DNA of 64,000 nucleotides from Pseudarthrobacter naphthalenicus (GTDB taxonomy: Bacteria; Actinomycetota; Actinomycetes; Actinomycetales; Micrococcaceae), in the NCBI RefSeq assembly GCF_029076445.1, contig NZ_JARESG010000001.1, forward strand, positions 372,001-436,000. Reading direction: 5' to 3'. Under the pieces are notes generated by a model that saw nothing but the letters and a program-made list of their open reading frames with translations, was not told the origin of the DNA and did not search any database. A program made the translations under genes and the position numbers. This document shows, piece by piece, positions 34,845 through 43,895 of this stretch (positions within the stretch are counted from its first letter, which is position 1; every line of letters starts with the position of its first letter).

Positions 34845-35762
34845 GTGCGAAAAGAACACACGGCGCGGCGGTCCGGGGACTGTCCCGCCAGGGCTCCCAC
34901 GGATCCGGACTTACTGCCGCCCCGGCCGTCCGCCAAGCACCGCGGCGGGCAGCCCACCGCATGGTTGCGCGCCGCGGATCTCGCGGCGGTCGCCGCTGCC
35001 GAGCTCCTGGCACTTGCGCTCCCGGTGGACTGTGTCTGCTGCGGTGCCGAGGACCAGGCACTGTGCGTGGGCTGTGAACGCCAGGTCCGCCTGCTGACCA
35101 GGCACCCGTTCAGGGCCGAGGAACAGGCGCCGGCCCTGATGAAAGTGGACGGTGGCATGATCCTCCCCGTTGTCGCTGCCGGCGTGTACCGCGAGGAACT
35201 GGCGCAGGCCCTGCTGTCCTTCAAGCGGCACGGCCAACACCAGCTCAAGGCAGTCCTTGCCACGGGCCTTGGCCACGGCATCGACGAGGCAGCGGCAGGA
35301 CTCGACGCCGTCTGCCTGGTTCCGGTCCCGTCCGGCACAGGTGCTTTCATCAAACGCGGCTTCAGCCCCATCCATCTTTTGCTGTCCGCGCGGCGGCAGC
35401 GCCGCACCCGGGCCGGACCGCCGGTAGTGGATGCACTCAGGAAATCCCGGAGCCGGGCGGCTTTGCAGCACCTGCCCGGGGGCCAGAAGGGACTTGGCCG
35501 CGGAGCCAGGGCGGCCAGGGTCAGGGGGTCCATGAAGGTCATAGGACGCATGCGCAGGCAGGTCCTCGGCCGCAGGTGCATCATCGTGGACGACGTCCTC
35601 ACCACGGGTGCCACCCTTGCCGAAGCGGCACGTGCCCTCCACCTCAGCGGCGCCATCGTGGCCGGTGCCGTGGTGCTTGCGGCGACACGCCCGCCGGATT
35701 CAGCCGGGAGCGGAGCGGATGCCCCACAAGCGGCGGAAAGCCGCCCTTCCGGGAAAAAATAA
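34845..35762 (+). CDS. ComF family phosphoribosyltransferase-like protein
   Basis: A 305-residue protein. A four-cysteine zinc finger (PVDCVCCGAEDQALCVGCER) is followed by a type I phosphoribosyltransferase domain ending in the PRPP-binding loop CIIVDDVLTTGATLAEAARA. ComF proteins act in DNA uptake in competent bacteria, but many non-competent actinobacteria keep the gene and its role is open. No other competence gene is present. The first 50 residues are low-complexity and the GTG start sits directly against GGAGG, so the true start may be downstream. It occupies the same place after lpqB as mycobacterial Rv3242c. Confidence 0.82.
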   Translation: MRKEHTARRSGDCPARAPTDPDLLPPRPSAKHRGGQPTAWLRAADLAAVAAAELLALALPVDCVCCGAEDQALCVGCERQVRLLTRHPFRAEEQAPALMKVDGGMILPVVAAGVYREELAQALLSFKRHGQHQLKAVLATGLGHGIDEAAAGLDAVCLVPVPSGTGAFIKRGFSPIHLLLSARRQRRTRAGPPVVDALRKSRSRAALQHLPGGQKGLGRGARAARVRGSMKVIGRMRRQVLGRRCIIVDDVLTTGATLAEAARALHLSGAIVAGAVVLAATRPPDSAGSGADAPQAAESRPSGKK

Positions 35763-35926
35763 ACGAATAAAGGATGAATAAGCGGTGGCTATGAACTAAC
35801 GTCGTTGGTGGGTACCAAGAACAAGTTGTACCTTTCGATGGCGGCTCGGAAAGGGGCTCGACTGTCAATCAGATCGGCCTCTGGGAAGTGCCGTCGTCGT
35901 GTCACCGAAGTCATTTGGAGGGCACC

Positions 35927-36652
35927 ATGGAGTTTATGATCAGCGGACGAAATCTGACGGTCTCAGACCGATTCCGCGAATACGCCGGTGAGAAGATCTC
36001 GAAGATCGAGTCACTGGGCGACAAGGTCCAGCGGGTGGATGCGAAGGTGTCCAAAGAGACAAACGCACGCCAGACGGGCGACCAACTCACAGTTGAGGTA
36101 ACCGTTCTGGGCCGCGGACCGGTGATCCGCGCGGAAGCCAGCGCCGCTGACAAGTTCGCGGCATTTGATCTCGCCTACACCAAGCTGCTTGAGCGCCTCC
36201 GCCGGGCCAAGGACCGCAAAAAGGTCCACCACGGCCGCCACACCCCCAAGGCAGTACGTGAAGCAACTGCTTCACTGGAGCCAGCCAGCACCAGTGAACC
36301 TCTCTATGTCGAGGCAAGCCACCGAAGTGAAGAGCAGGCAGCGCCTGCCGAAGCGTCGCCTTACGACCTCGAAAACGACATTCCCGCAGGGGACTCCCCG
36401 GTACTGATCCGGCGCAAGGTTTTCCCCGCTGCCTCCCTTAGCCTCGATGACGCCGTGGACAACATGGAGCTCGTAGGCCACGACTTCTACCTGTTTGTCG
36501 ACAAAGCCACCAACACGCCCTCCGTCGTTTACCGCCGGCGCGGCTGGACCTACGGGGTCATCACCCTTGACCACGAATGCGAACCCGGGGATACCGTGGT
36601 TGAAGAAAAGATCCTGGCTTACCGTTCCGACGATCAGGCTGCGAATGTCTAG
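35927..36652 (+). CDS. hpf: Long-form ribosome hibernation promoting factor
   Basis: A 241-residue protein. The N-terminal S30AE domain (MEFMISGRNLTVSDRFREYA, about 1-110) inserts between ribosomal subunits, a variable linker follows, and the C-terminal domain (about 180-235, PVLIRRKVFPAASLSLDDAV) dimerises to give 100S ribosomes in resting cells. GGAGGG lies 4 nt before ATG 35927, which fixes the start against an upstream in-frame option. The 164-bp gap before it is fairly AT-rich and should hold its promoter, although no clear -35/-10 pair stands out. Confidence 0.95.
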   Translation: MEFMISGRNLTVSDRFREYAGEKISKIESLGDKVQRVDAKVSKETNARQTGDQLTVEVTVLGRGPVIRAEASAADKFAAFDLAYTKLLERLRRAKDRKKVHHGRHTPKAVREATASLEPASTSEPLYVEASHRSEEQAAPAEASPYDLENDIPAGDSPVLIRRKVFPAASLSLDDAVDNMELVGHDFYLFVDKATNTPSVVYRRRGWTYGVITLDHECEPGDTVVEEKILAYRSDDQAANV

Positions 36653-36684
36653 GGTGTTATCCACCCGTCAATGAAAGGACTGTT

Positions 36685-37959
36685 GTGCCGGCAACGCTGA
36701 GCCTTAACCAGGCCCGGCGGATCGCACTGGCAGCACAAGGACTCGACAAAGGACGGCCCGCCGGCCCCGTGAGCTCACGGGCGGTGGGCCGTACCTTTGC
36801 CCGGCTCCAGCTGGTTCAGATCGATTCCGTCAATGTGCTGTCCCGGAGCCATTACCTTCCCTTCTTTTCCCGGCTGGGGAACTACGACCGCAGCATCCTG
36901 CAGCGGATGTCCGGAACGCATCCCCGCCGGATGATGGAGTACTGGGCGCATGAAGCCAGTTTTATCCGGCCGGAACTGTTTCCGGATCTGGTGCTGTGGC
37001 AGAAACGCTCATGGGTGGGCGCGGGCGCCTTGGACCCTGCCCTGCGTGAAGGGGTGACCGGCAAAATCCTTGCTGTCCTGGCCGCCGGAAAGCCCCTGAC
37101 GGCAGCGGAACTGACCGCGAAAATCGGGCATGTCGAGGACCGCCGGACCGAGAACTGGGGGTGGAACTGGAACGTCGTCAAAAGGGTTCTTGAGCACCTC
37201 TTTGAGGAAGGCCTGATCTCCGCGGCGTCCAGGAGCGAGCAGTTCGAGCGCAGGTACGCCATCACGGAACGGGTGCTGCCGGACCGCCGGCCGGTCACGG
37301 ACAGCCGGCGGGATCCCGTGGATGCGGTCCGCCGCCTCATCGATGCCGCCGCCCAGGCCCACGGCATCGGCACCGTTCGCTGCTTCGCAGACTACTTCCG
37401 CACACCCGTCAAAGCTGCGGCCGCCGCCGTGGCTGATCTTGTCGCGGCCGGGAGGCTGGAGCCCGTCAGCGTTGCAGGATGGGACCGGAAGGTGTTCCTG
37501 CACTCCGCTGCCAGAGTGCCGCGGAGGGCCGCAGGCCGGGCCCTGCTGAGCCCGTTCGATTCCCTAGTGTTTGAGCGGCGCAGACTGGAGGAACTGTTTG
37601 GCTTTCACTACCGGATCGAGATCTACACGCCCGAGCACCGGCGGCGCTACGGGTACTACGTGCTGCCGTTCCTGCTGGGGGACAGGATCGTGGCCCGCGT
37701 GGATCTGAAAGCGGACCGTGCGGCAGGAAATCTCCTGGTCAGATCCGCCTACGGTGAGCAGGACGCACCGCCGGGGACCGCCGTCGAACTTTCCCAGGAG
37801 CTGGAACTCATGGCCGAATGGCTCGGGCTGGGGGACGTTGTGGTCAGCCCCGTGGGGGACCTGGCTGCGCCCCTCGCGGCGGCGCTCCGGTCCGGGAACC
37901 GGGCCGATCCGCTTTCAGGGAACAGCGGCCGCGTGGCCCGCGTCTCTCCCGTAGACTAA
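36685..37959 (+). CDS. YcaQ/AlkZ-family winged-helix DNA glycosylase
   Basis: A 424-residue protein of the HTH_42 (DUF1006) family. Members such as E. coli YcaQ (AlkX) and Streptomyces AlkZ remove alkylated bases and unhook interstrand crosslinks. The catalytic loop reads LVQIDSVNVLSRSHYLPFFS, that is QxD as in the YcaQ-like branch rather than QxQ of the AlkZ branch. The HPRRMMEYWAHEASF region and the FDSLVFERRRLEELFGFHYR segment are also conserved. GTG 36685 has AAAGGA 7 nt upstream. It lies between hpf and secA, an insertion relative to the mycobacterial gene order. Confidence 0.85.
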   Translation: MPATLSLNQARRIALAAQGLDKGRPAGPVSSRAVGRTFARLQLVQIDSVNVLSRSHYLPFFSRLGNYDRSILQRMSGTHPRRMMEYWAHEASFIRPELFPDLVLWQKRSWVGAGALDPALREGVTGKILAVLAAGKPLTAAELTAKIGHVEDRRTENWGWNWNVVKRVLEHLFEEGLISAASRSEQFERRYAITERVLPDRRPVTDSRRDPVDAVRRLIDAAAQAHGIGTVRCFADYFRTPVKAAAAAVADLVAAGRLEPVSVAGWDRKVFLHSAARVPRRAAGRALLSPFDSLVFERRRLEELFGFHYRIEIYTPEHRRRYGYYVLPFLLGDRIVARVDLKADRAAGNLLVRSAYGEQDAPPGTAVELSQELELMAEWLGLGDVVVSPVGDLAAPLAAALRSGNRADPLSGNSGRVARVSPVD

Positions 37960-38001
37960 AAACGCCAGAATTCGGCAGCATCAGACTGGGAGTATCTTCA
38001 C

Positions 38002-40740
38002 GTGGCATCACTTATCGAAAAACTTCTCCGTACGGGTGACAAAAAAACCCTGCGGCAACTTCGGAATTATGCCGACTCCATTAATGCTCTCGAAGAATCG
38101 TTCCAGACGTTCACGGACGCAGAGCTCCGTGAGGAGACCGATCGCCTGCGTGCCCGCCACCTGGACGGCGAACATTTGGACGACCTGCTGCCGGAGGCTT
38201 TCGCAGCCGTACGTGAGGCCTCCTCGCGCACCCTGGGGATGCGGCACTTCGACGTCCAGCTGATGGGTGGCGCGGCCCTCCACCTCGGCAACATCGCCGA
38301 AATGAAGACCGGTGAAGGCAAGACCCTCGTCGCTACCGCTCCCGCCTACCTCAACGCCCTCACGGGCAAGGGCGTCCACGTCATCACCGTGAACGACTAC
38401 CTCGCCGAATACCAGTCAGACCTCATGGGCCGGGTGTACCGCTTCCTCGGCCTGACCAGCGGCTGCATTCTGTCCAACCAGGATCCCGCTGTCCGCCGGC
38501 AGATGTACGCCGCGGACATCACGTACGGCACCAACAACGAATTCGGCTTCGATTACCTGCGCGACAACATGGCGTGGGACAAGTCGGAACTGGTCCAGCG
38601 CGGCCACAACTTTGCCATTGTTGATGAAGTTGACTCCATCCTCATCGACGAAGCCCGTACCCCGCTGATCATTTCCGGGCCCGCCCAAGGTGACACGAAC
38701 CGCTGGTACAGCGAATTCGCCAAGGTGGTGCAGCGCCTCAAGCTGGGCGAAGACTACGAGACCGACGAAAAGAAGCGCACCGTCGGAGTCCTGGAGAGCG
38801 GCATCGAAAAGGTGGAGGACTACCTGGGCATCCAGAACCTCTACGAATCCGCGAACACGCCGCTGATCGGTTTCCTCAACAACGCCATCAAGGCCAAGGA
38901 ACTGTTCAAGCGCGACAAGGACTATGTCATCCTCGACGGCGAGGTGCTCATCGTTGACGAGCACACCGGCCGCATTCTTGCCGGGCGGCGGTACAACGAG
39001 GGGATGCACCAGGCCATTGAGGCCAAGGAAGCCGTGGAGATCAAGGCCGAAAACCAGACCTTGGCCACGGTGACCCTCCAGAACTACTTCCGCATGTACG
39101 CCAAACTCTCCGGCATGACCGGCACGGCCGAGACTGAGGCCGCCGAGTTCATGAGCACCTACAAGCTGGGTGTTGTGGCCATCCCCACCAACCGGGACAT
39201 GCAGCGCATCGACCAGCCGGACCTCGTCTACAAGAACGAAACCGTCAAGTTCGACGCCGTGGTCCAGGACATTGCCGAACGCCACGAAAAGGGGCAGCCG
39301 GTCCTCGTGGGCACCACCAGCGTTGAAAAGAGCGAATACCTCTCCCGGCTTCTGGCCAAGGAAGGCATCCGGCATGAGGTCCTGAACGCCAAGAACCATG
39401 CGCGTGAAGCAGCCATTGTGGCGCAGGCCGGGCGCAAGGGTGCTGTCACCGTGGCCACTAACATGGCTGGCCGCGGAACTGACATCATGCTCGGCGGCAA
39501 CGCCGAGTTCACGGCCGTGGCCGAACTGGCCAAGCGGGGCCTGGATCCGGAGGAGAACTCCGAGGAGTACGAGGCCGCGTGGCCCGCAGCCCTGGAAGCT
39601 GCCAAACAGGCAGTCAAGGACGAGCATGAGGAAGTACTGAACACCGGTGGTCTCTATGTCCTCGGAACCGAACGCCACGAATCCCGCCGCATCGACAACC
39701 AGCTCCGCGGCCGCTCCGGCCGCCAGGGCGATCCCGGCGAGTCACGCTTCTACCTTTCGCTGACCGACGACCTGATGCGGCTCTTCAACTCGGGTGCCGC
39801 CGAACGCCTGATGAACAGCTCCGTGCCGGACGACGTGGCATTGGAGTCGAAGCTCGTTTCACGGGCCATCGCGTCCGCGCAGGGCCAGGTGGAAGGACGC
39901 AACGCCGAGCAGCGCAAGAACGTGCTCAAGTATGACGACGTGCTCAATCGCCAGCGCGAAGCGATCTACGGTGACCGGCGCAGGATTCTGGAAGGTGACG
40001 ATCTGCACGAGAAAGTGCAGTTCTTCATCGAGGACACCATCACGGCGTTGATTGATTCGGCCACCGCTGAGGGCAACGGTGACGACTGGGACTTCGCGCA
40101 GCTTTGGACCAACCTGAAGACGCTGTACCCGGTGAGCGTCACACCGGAGGAAATCATCGAGGAAGCCGGCGGCAAATCCCGGCTCACCGTTGAGATGCTC
40201 AAGGAGGAACTGCTCTCGGACGCGCGGCTGGTCTACCAGGCCCGCGAAGAGGCCATCGGGTCGGAGAGCATGCGCGAGCTTGAACGCCGCGTGGTGCTTT
40301 CGGTTATTGGGCGCAAGTGGCAGGAACACCTCTACGAGATGGACTACCTCAAGGAAGGCATCGGCCTGCGTGCCATGGCCCAGCGCGACCCGCTCGTGGA
40401 ATACCAGCGCGAGGGCTTCACCATGTTCCAAGCCATGATGGAGGCAATCCGCGAAGAGAGCGTCGGCTTCCTGTACAACCTGGAAGTTGAGGTCACCCCC
40501 GCGCAGGATGTTGTGGTGGCCGATGCGGCCGGCGGCCACACCGAGCACGTCGAACCGCAGATCCACGCCGCTGGCCTGGAGGCCCCGGAGAAGCCGGCGC
40601 AGCTCCAGTACACGGCGCCTGGCGAGACGGGTGCTTCCGAAACCCGGGTTGAAGCACGCTCCTCGTCGCGGTCCGGCAACCCTGCCAAGGCGGCGGCGCA
40701 GGATGCCCCCAAGCGTCAGACAAAGAAGAAGCGCCGCTAG
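38002..40740 (+). CDS. secA: Preprotein translocase ATPase SecA (SecA1)
   Basis: A 912-residue motor that drives unfolded proteins through SecYEG. Motif I is [17 protein letters not shown] near residue 100, the DEAD-like box is [17 protein letters not shown], and motif VI is [20 protein letters not shown]. The helical scaffold and wing domains follow. The C-terminus is a basic tail (KRQTKKKRR) without the CXCX8C(H/C) zinc finger, as is usual for actinobacterial SecA1. GTG 38002 has GGGAG about 9 nt upstream. It ends in a strong hairpin terminator. Confidence 0.97.
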   Translation: MASLIEKLLRTGDKKTLRQLRNYADSINALEESFQTFTDAELREETDRLRARHLDGEHLDDLLPEAFAAVREASSRTLGMRHFDVQLMGGAALHLGNIAEMKTGEGKTLVATAPAYLNALTGKGVHVITVNDYLAEYQSDLMGRVYRFLGLTSGCILSNQDPAVRRQMYAADITYGTNNEFGFDYLRDNMAWDKSELVQRGHNFAIVDEVDSILIDEARTPLIISGPAQGDTNRWYSEFAKVVQRLKLGEDYETDEKKRTVGVLESGIEKVEDYLGIQNLYESANTPLIGFLNNAIKAKELFKRDKDYVILDGEVLIVDEHTGRILAGRRYNEGMHQAIEAKEAVEIKAENQTLATVTLQNYFRMYAKLSGMTGTAETEAAEFMSTYKLGVVAIPTNRDMQRIDQPDLVYKNETVKFDAVVQDIAERHEKGQPVLVGTTSVEKSEYLSRLLAKEGIRHEVLNAKNHAREAAIVAQAGRKGAVTVATNMAGRGTDIMLGGNAEFTAVAELAKRGLDPEENSEEYEAAWPAALEAAKQAVKDEHEEVLNTGGLYVLGTERHESRRIDNQLRGRSGRQGDPGESRFYLSLTDDLMRLFNSGAAERLMNSSVPDDVALESKLVSRAIASAQGQVEGRNAEQRKNVLKYDDVLNRQREAIYGDRRRILEGDDLHEKVQFFIEDTITALIDSATAEGNGDDWDFAQLWTNLKTLYPVSVTPEEIIEEAGGKSRLTVEMLKEELLSDARLVYQAREEAIGSESMRELERRVVLSVIGRKWQEHLYEMDYLKEGIGLRAMAQRDPLVEYQREGFTMFQAMMEAIREESVGFLYNLEVEVTPAQDVVVADAAGGHTEHVEPQIHAAGLEAPEKPAQLQYTAPGETGASETRVEARSSSRSGNPAKAAAQDAPKRQTKKKRR

Positions 40741-40774
40741 AGGCAGCGGGCCGCTAGCGGCGGCGGATAGACGG

Positions 40775-40810
40775 GAAGTGCCCGGAGCATCTGCTCCGGG
40801 CACTTCGTGT
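40775..40810. terminator. Bidirectional terminator between secA and the Rv3235-like gene
   Basis: GAAGTGCCCGGAGCA pairs perfectly with TGCTCCGGGCACTTC across a 2-nt loop (40775-40806), and GTGTTT follows. It separates convergent genes. Confidence 0.85.
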
Positions 40811-40828
40811 TTCCACCCGTATGCGATC

Positions 40829-41296
40829 TCAGCCGACCACGAGCTCGGTCACCCGCCAGGCCTGTTTGCCCCGTTCCAGGCGGATCGCCACAGCGCGGGC
40901 ACGGACGTCATCGATGACCACCGCACAGGCCTCGTAGACGCCGGGCGCAACCTCACAGGAACGGACCGAACGGACCACGGAATTCCTGTGCAGCCGGGCC
41001 AGGGTAGGGGACGTCGAGCGGGCCAGTTCACGCCGGATCAAGGTGGCCCGGTGCTCCAGCAAAGCCAGGCAACGCGGATCAAGACGCCGGGCCAGCTGAT
41101 GGATCGGCCTGATCCCGGCCAGTACCTCCATGGCCGCCTGCACAGTAGTACGTGCGATGGCGAGGACTTCGGCATCGTTATCCACTGCCCTCAAAGGTTG
41201 GCTTGGGGTAGTGGCGGAACGAAGGGGAAGGCCGGGGAGTGCTGCCGACGTGCCCCCATGTGATCGCGCGGATCGAATGGGCGTAACTGCGTTCAT
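40829..41296 (-). CDS. Rv3235 family protein
   Basis: A 155-residue protein of the actinobacterial Rv3235 family. A variable N-terminus precedes an alpha/beta domain that ends RAVAIRLERGKQAWRVTELV. No enzymatic motif, signal peptide or membrane segment is visible and the function is unknown. It keeps the position next to secA found in mycobacteria. AGGGGA lies 7 nt before ATG 41296. The LysM gene upstream in the same direction ends 45 bp away, so the two may share a transcript. Confidence 0.82.
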   Translation of the reverse strand: MNAVTPIRSARSHGGTSAALPGLPLRSATTPSQPLRAVDNDAEVLAIARTTVQAAMEVLAGIRPIHQLARRLDPRCLALLEHRATLIRRELARSTSPTLARLHRNSVVRSVRSCEVAPGVYEACAVVIDDVRARAVAIRLERGKQAWRVTELVVG

Positions 41297-41341
41297 GTGA
41301 TTCCCCTAGGTGAGTGTTTGCTGATGGTCTTGGAACATCTC

Positions 41342-42151
41342 TTATGCCGTGGAGGGCGCCTTCAGGATCTGCCCGGGCAGCAGGACGTGCGGGTTTTCGC
41401 CTATCTGGGCTTTGTTTGCTTCATACCAGCGGGGCCAGTGCAGGGCGATGTCGACATCCGAGGCGGTTGGTCCCAGCTGGTGCGCAGCAATGTCCCACAG
41501 CGTGTCCCCGGCCAGCACCGCGACCTCCGGACTGGCTGGCGGAGTGCCATGGGTGGCCCTGGCTGGCCGGGCTGCCAGGAGACCGGGGTCAGTGACGGGC
41601 GGGCTGGGGCGCCAGTCAGGCCGGACGGCAGGCAGTAACGGTCGGAGCTGCGGTGCCACAGGAGCCGATGCTTGCTCGGAGGGCGGGTCTGCACTTGGTG
41701 CCGGCAGTGTTTGGCCGGTGGGAGCCCACGAGGCTTCCACTGCCGTTTCTTGCGTCGGCGTCCAGGCGGGCCCGCCGGGCGGTTCAGCCGCTTGCGCAAC
41801 GGGAGCGGCGAGCAACTGCGCGGACAATGCTGCCACGGCGAGCCTTCGCATAAAGGCCGGGCTGAACCTGCCTGCACGGTCTGCGGCATCCCGCCTGCCG
41901 TTGCGGACCAGCAAGGCAACCACCAGGGCCGTCGCGGCCCCGAAAAGCCACCACGTGACGATCACAAGTCCTGCTGCCACCGCGGCTGCCCCCAGCAGGT
42001 CTTCGAAGTCGGGTGCCTGTCCTTTGGAGGCCGATAGGTGCCATCGGTCCAGTAAGCCCAGGCCGGTGAAGTACAAAAAAGATCCCAGCAAGAGAATGGA
42101 GACAGCCATCATGGCGTCCGCGCGGAGGTCCCGTGATGCCTGAACAGACAT
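41342..42151 (-). CDS. LysM-domain membrane protein
   Basis: A 269-residue protein with two membrane segments near the N-terminus (MMAVSILLLGSFLYFTGLGL and AAVAAGLVIVTWWLFGAATA) and a third hydrophobic stretch around residue 110. A Pro/Ala-rich linker and a C-terminal LysM module follow (VLAGDTLWDIAAHQLGPTAS ... VLLPGQILKAP), which would bind peptidoglycan. ATG 42151 has AAAGGG 6 nt upstream; an earlier in-frame start is less likely. Four phased 10-bp repeats lie in its upstream region, which it shares in part with the bldC-like gene. Confidence 0.85.
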   Translation of the reverse strand: MSVQASRDLRADAMMAVSILLLGSFLYFTGLGLLDRWHLSASKGQAPDFEDLLGAAAVAAGLVIVTWWLFGAATALVVALLVRNGRRDAADRAGRFSPAFMRRLAVAALSAQLLAAPVAQAAEPPGGPAWTPTQETAVEASWAPTGQTLPAPSADPPSEQASAPVAPQLRPLLPAVRPDWRPSPPVTDPGLLAARPARATHGTPPASPEVAVLAGDTLWDIAAHQLGPTASDVDIALHWPRWYEANKAQIGENPHVLLPGQILKAPSTA

Positions 42152-42160
42152 GACTGCCCT

Positions 42161-42200
42161 TTCCATTTGGCGTTGTTTGATGCTGTTTGATGTATTTAGA
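42161..42200 (-). repeat. Four phased 10-bp direct repeats upstream of the LysM gene
   Basis: On the minus strand the units read TCTAAATACA, TCAAACAGCA, TCAAACAACG, CCAAATGGAA, each starting YCWAA at exact 10-bp steps. The third unit recurs as CCAAACAACG before the bldC-like gene (43152-43161). Helical phasing suggests cooperative side-by-side protein binding. Confidence 0.55.
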
Positions 42201-42246
42201 TCAGTGTGGGCCCATTCAACCTATTTTGTCTAGGGAATGGAGTGAA

Positions 42247-42275
42247 TTGACCGGCGGGCAAGCCGCCCCTACGCT
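42247..42275 (+). promoter_or_regulatory. Promoter with leaderless start for gene at 42283
   Basis: TTGACC (42247-42252) and TACGCT (42270-42275) are 17 bp apart. The -10 box ends 7 nt before ATG 42283, and no ribosome site is present, so the transcript probably begins at the start codon. Confidence 0.6.
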
Positions 42276-42282
42276 TGGGCGC

Positions 42283-42855
42283 ATGCGATGGGATGCACTG
42301 TTCGGGGACATGGAGACACAGATAGCCGAGGGTGCGACGCTCGCGGTCGAAGCCGAGATCTCTGAACGGGCCAGGGCGGAAGCCGCCTCCCTTGTCCTGC
42401 GCGACAGGCTGCGGGGTGCCATGGGGCGTCAAGTGGCCGTCCATCTTCTGGGCGGACGGACTTTTGATGGTGTTCTCAGTCATGCAGGGGCAGAGGCCCT
42501 CGTCCTGGACGAGGCGCGCCATCAGGTCCTGATTCCCTATGGGTCAGTGGCCCACTATGCGGGTCTTGGGCGCGATTCCCTTGGCGAGCCCTCCCACGTA
42601 CGCCGCCGGATCGGGCTGGCGCATGCTTTGCGGAGCCTGGCGCGGGACCGCGCGGGCGTGGCGCTCATTCTGCGGGGTGGCGCCCCCTCCGACAGTGGCC
42701 TGACAGGTGTGATTGACCGGGTCGGCGCCGATTTCCTGGACCTTGCTTTAGTCAGTCCCGGAGAGGCCCGGCGTGCGCTACAGGTCCGGCAGGTTTCCAC
42801 CGTCCCGTTCGAAGCTGTGGGAGCGGTCCGTTCATGGCACGCCGGTGACTTTTAG
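42283..42855 (+). CDS. Conserved actinobacterial hypothetical protein
   Basis: A 190-residue soluble protein starting MRWDALFGDMETQIAEGATL. An N-terminal helical part is followed by a beta-rich region (LLGGRTFDGVLSHAGAEALV) that looks like a small barrel, repeated in weaker form after residue 125 (ILRGGAPSDSGLTGVIDRVG). It has no signal peptide or membrane segment. I recognise no characterised family; comparable proteins sit beside bldC and secA in related genomes, to my knowledge. It is convergent with the bldC-like gene. Confidence 0.7.
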   Translation: MRWDALFGDMETQIAEGATLAVEAEISERARAEAASLVLRDRLRGAMGRQVAVHLLGGRTFDGVLSHAGAEALVLDEARHQVLIPYGSVAHYAGLGRDSLGEPSHVRRRIGLAHALRSLARDRAGVALILRGGAPSDSGLTGVIDRVGADFLDLALVSPGEARRALQVRQVSTVPFEAVGAVRSWHAGDF

Positions 42856-42883
42856 CAAACCCCTCAAGCCGCCGGCAGGAAGG

Positions 42884-43099
42884 CTAGCCCTGCTTGGCCT
42901 TGGCTTCCTGGATCATGCGGCTGGCCTCGGCGTAGCGCTCCTCGATGTACTGCTCGAGCATCTTTTCCTCAACGCGCCACTGGCCCCGGCCACCCACCTG
43001 GATGGCTTTCAGTTCACCGCTGCGGACCAGCGCATAGGCCGCGGGTGAGTTGATCTGGAGCTGCTCCGCAACGTCGGCGAGGGTGAGGAATCTGGGCAT
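42884..43099 (-). CDS. bldC: BldC-like MerR-type transcriptional regulator
   Basis: A 71-residue protein that is essentially one winged-helix MerR DNA-binding domain, MPRFLTLADVAEQLQINSPA ... GRGQWRVEEKMLEQYIEERY. In Streptomyces, BldC delays development and binds DNA as head-to-tail oligomers on direct repeats. ATG 43099 gives the family's standard N-terminus; the frame stays open upstream but shows no other good start. The upstream gap carries direct repeats that match those before the LysM gene, so autoregulation is plausible. Confidence 0.9.
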   Translation of the reverse strand: MPRFLTLADVAEQLQINSPAAYALVRSGELKAIQVGGRGQWRVEEKMLEQYIEERYAEASRMIQEAKAKQG

Positions 43100-43136
43100 G
43101 TAACCAGTTTGCCACTTAAGGCGTGATCTGGTGCTG

Positions 43137-43145
43137 TTATCCACA
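43137..43145 (+). promoter_or_regulatory. Perfect DnaA-box consensus upstream of bldC
   Basis: TTATCCACA in the bldC/SAF-gene divergent gap, directly beside the CAAAC repeats. It is a lone box; the significance is uncertain. Confidence 0.25.
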
Positions 43146-43169
43146 GTTTGACGTTGTTTGGTGTTTTGA
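43142..43169 (-). repeat. Phased direct repeats upstream of the bldC-like gene
   Basis: Minus-strand units TCAAAACA, CCAAACAACG, TCAAACTGTG follow one another at 8- and 10-bp steps. The block ACCAAACAACGTCAAA matches ATCAAACAACGCCAAA before the LysM gene at 14 of 16 positions in the same orientation. Confidence 0.55.
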
Positions 43170-43247
43170 CTTTTGTTCGGGGGCGCGTGCCGCAACAATG
43201 AGGTGTCCGGGCGATGCCGCCTGGCTCGGAGCTTAGGGGGAAAAGGC

Positions 43248-43895
43248 ATGAGCCACGACACGGGAACCACAGGTGCCGGCAGGTTGAAGCCTCCGTCGTG
43301 GAAGGACCCCCGGCTGCTCGTGGGAGTGTTGCTGGTGCTGGCGTCCGTGGTGGGTGTCATCTCGCTCGTGGGCAGCGCGGACCAGACCACCGAGGTCTAC
43401 GCAGCCCGGGAATCCATCGCCGTGGGAGAAAAGCTGACGGCGGACAATGTCGTCCGGGCCAAGGTCCGCCTCGGGGAGACTGAAGAGCACTACGTCACGG
43501 TGGAAGCCGGCCTCCCCGAGGGCCTTGTTGCCGTACAAAGAATCGGCAAGAGCCAATTGTTGCCCAGGGAGAGCCTGGCAACCGTGGATTCCCTCGACCG
43601 CAAGCCTGTTGCAGTGACGATCAACGAGCCGCTGCCTCCGCAGGCGGTTGCCGGCACCCGGGTGGACGTCTGGGTGGCCCTGCCCGATGCCCGGAACGGC
43701 TTCAGCGAGCCAAAGTTGCTCTTGCGTGGCGCAGAAATTGCTCAGGTGACGGCGGCGTCCACGGCCTTGGGCTCGTCCCGCAGTACCGTCCTGATGGTGT
43801 TGGTCGCTGACAGCCAGATGCCGGCTCTGCTCGGTGCCCAGGCCAACCAGGCCAAGATCTCCGTCGTGTGGAATCCGGGCGGCGGCCGGTCATGA
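43248..43895 (+). CDS. SAF-domain membrane protein (CpaB/RcpC-like)
   Basis: A 215-residue protein with one membrane anchor near residues 23-42 (LLVGVLLVLASVVGVISLVG) and an outer SAF domain (VYAARESIAVGEKLTADNVV). CpaB/RcpC proteins of Flp/Tad pilus systems have this layout. The ATG at 43248 follows a GGGGGAAAAGG ribosome site. It overlaps the CpaE-like gene by 4 nt (ATGA), as in tad operons, but no prepilin, TadA ATPase or TadB/C gene is near, so its machine is unknown. Confidence 0.78.
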   Translation: MSHDTGTTGAGRLKPPSWKDPRLLVGVLLVLASVVGVISLVGSADQTTEVYAARESIAVGEKLTADNVVRAKVRLGETEEHYVTVEAGLPEGLVAVQRIGKSQLLPRESLATVDSLDRKPVAVTINEPLPPQAVAGTRVDVWVALPDARNGFSEPKLLLRGAEIAQVTAASTALGSSRSTVLMVLVADSQMPALLGAQANQAKISVVWNPGGGRS

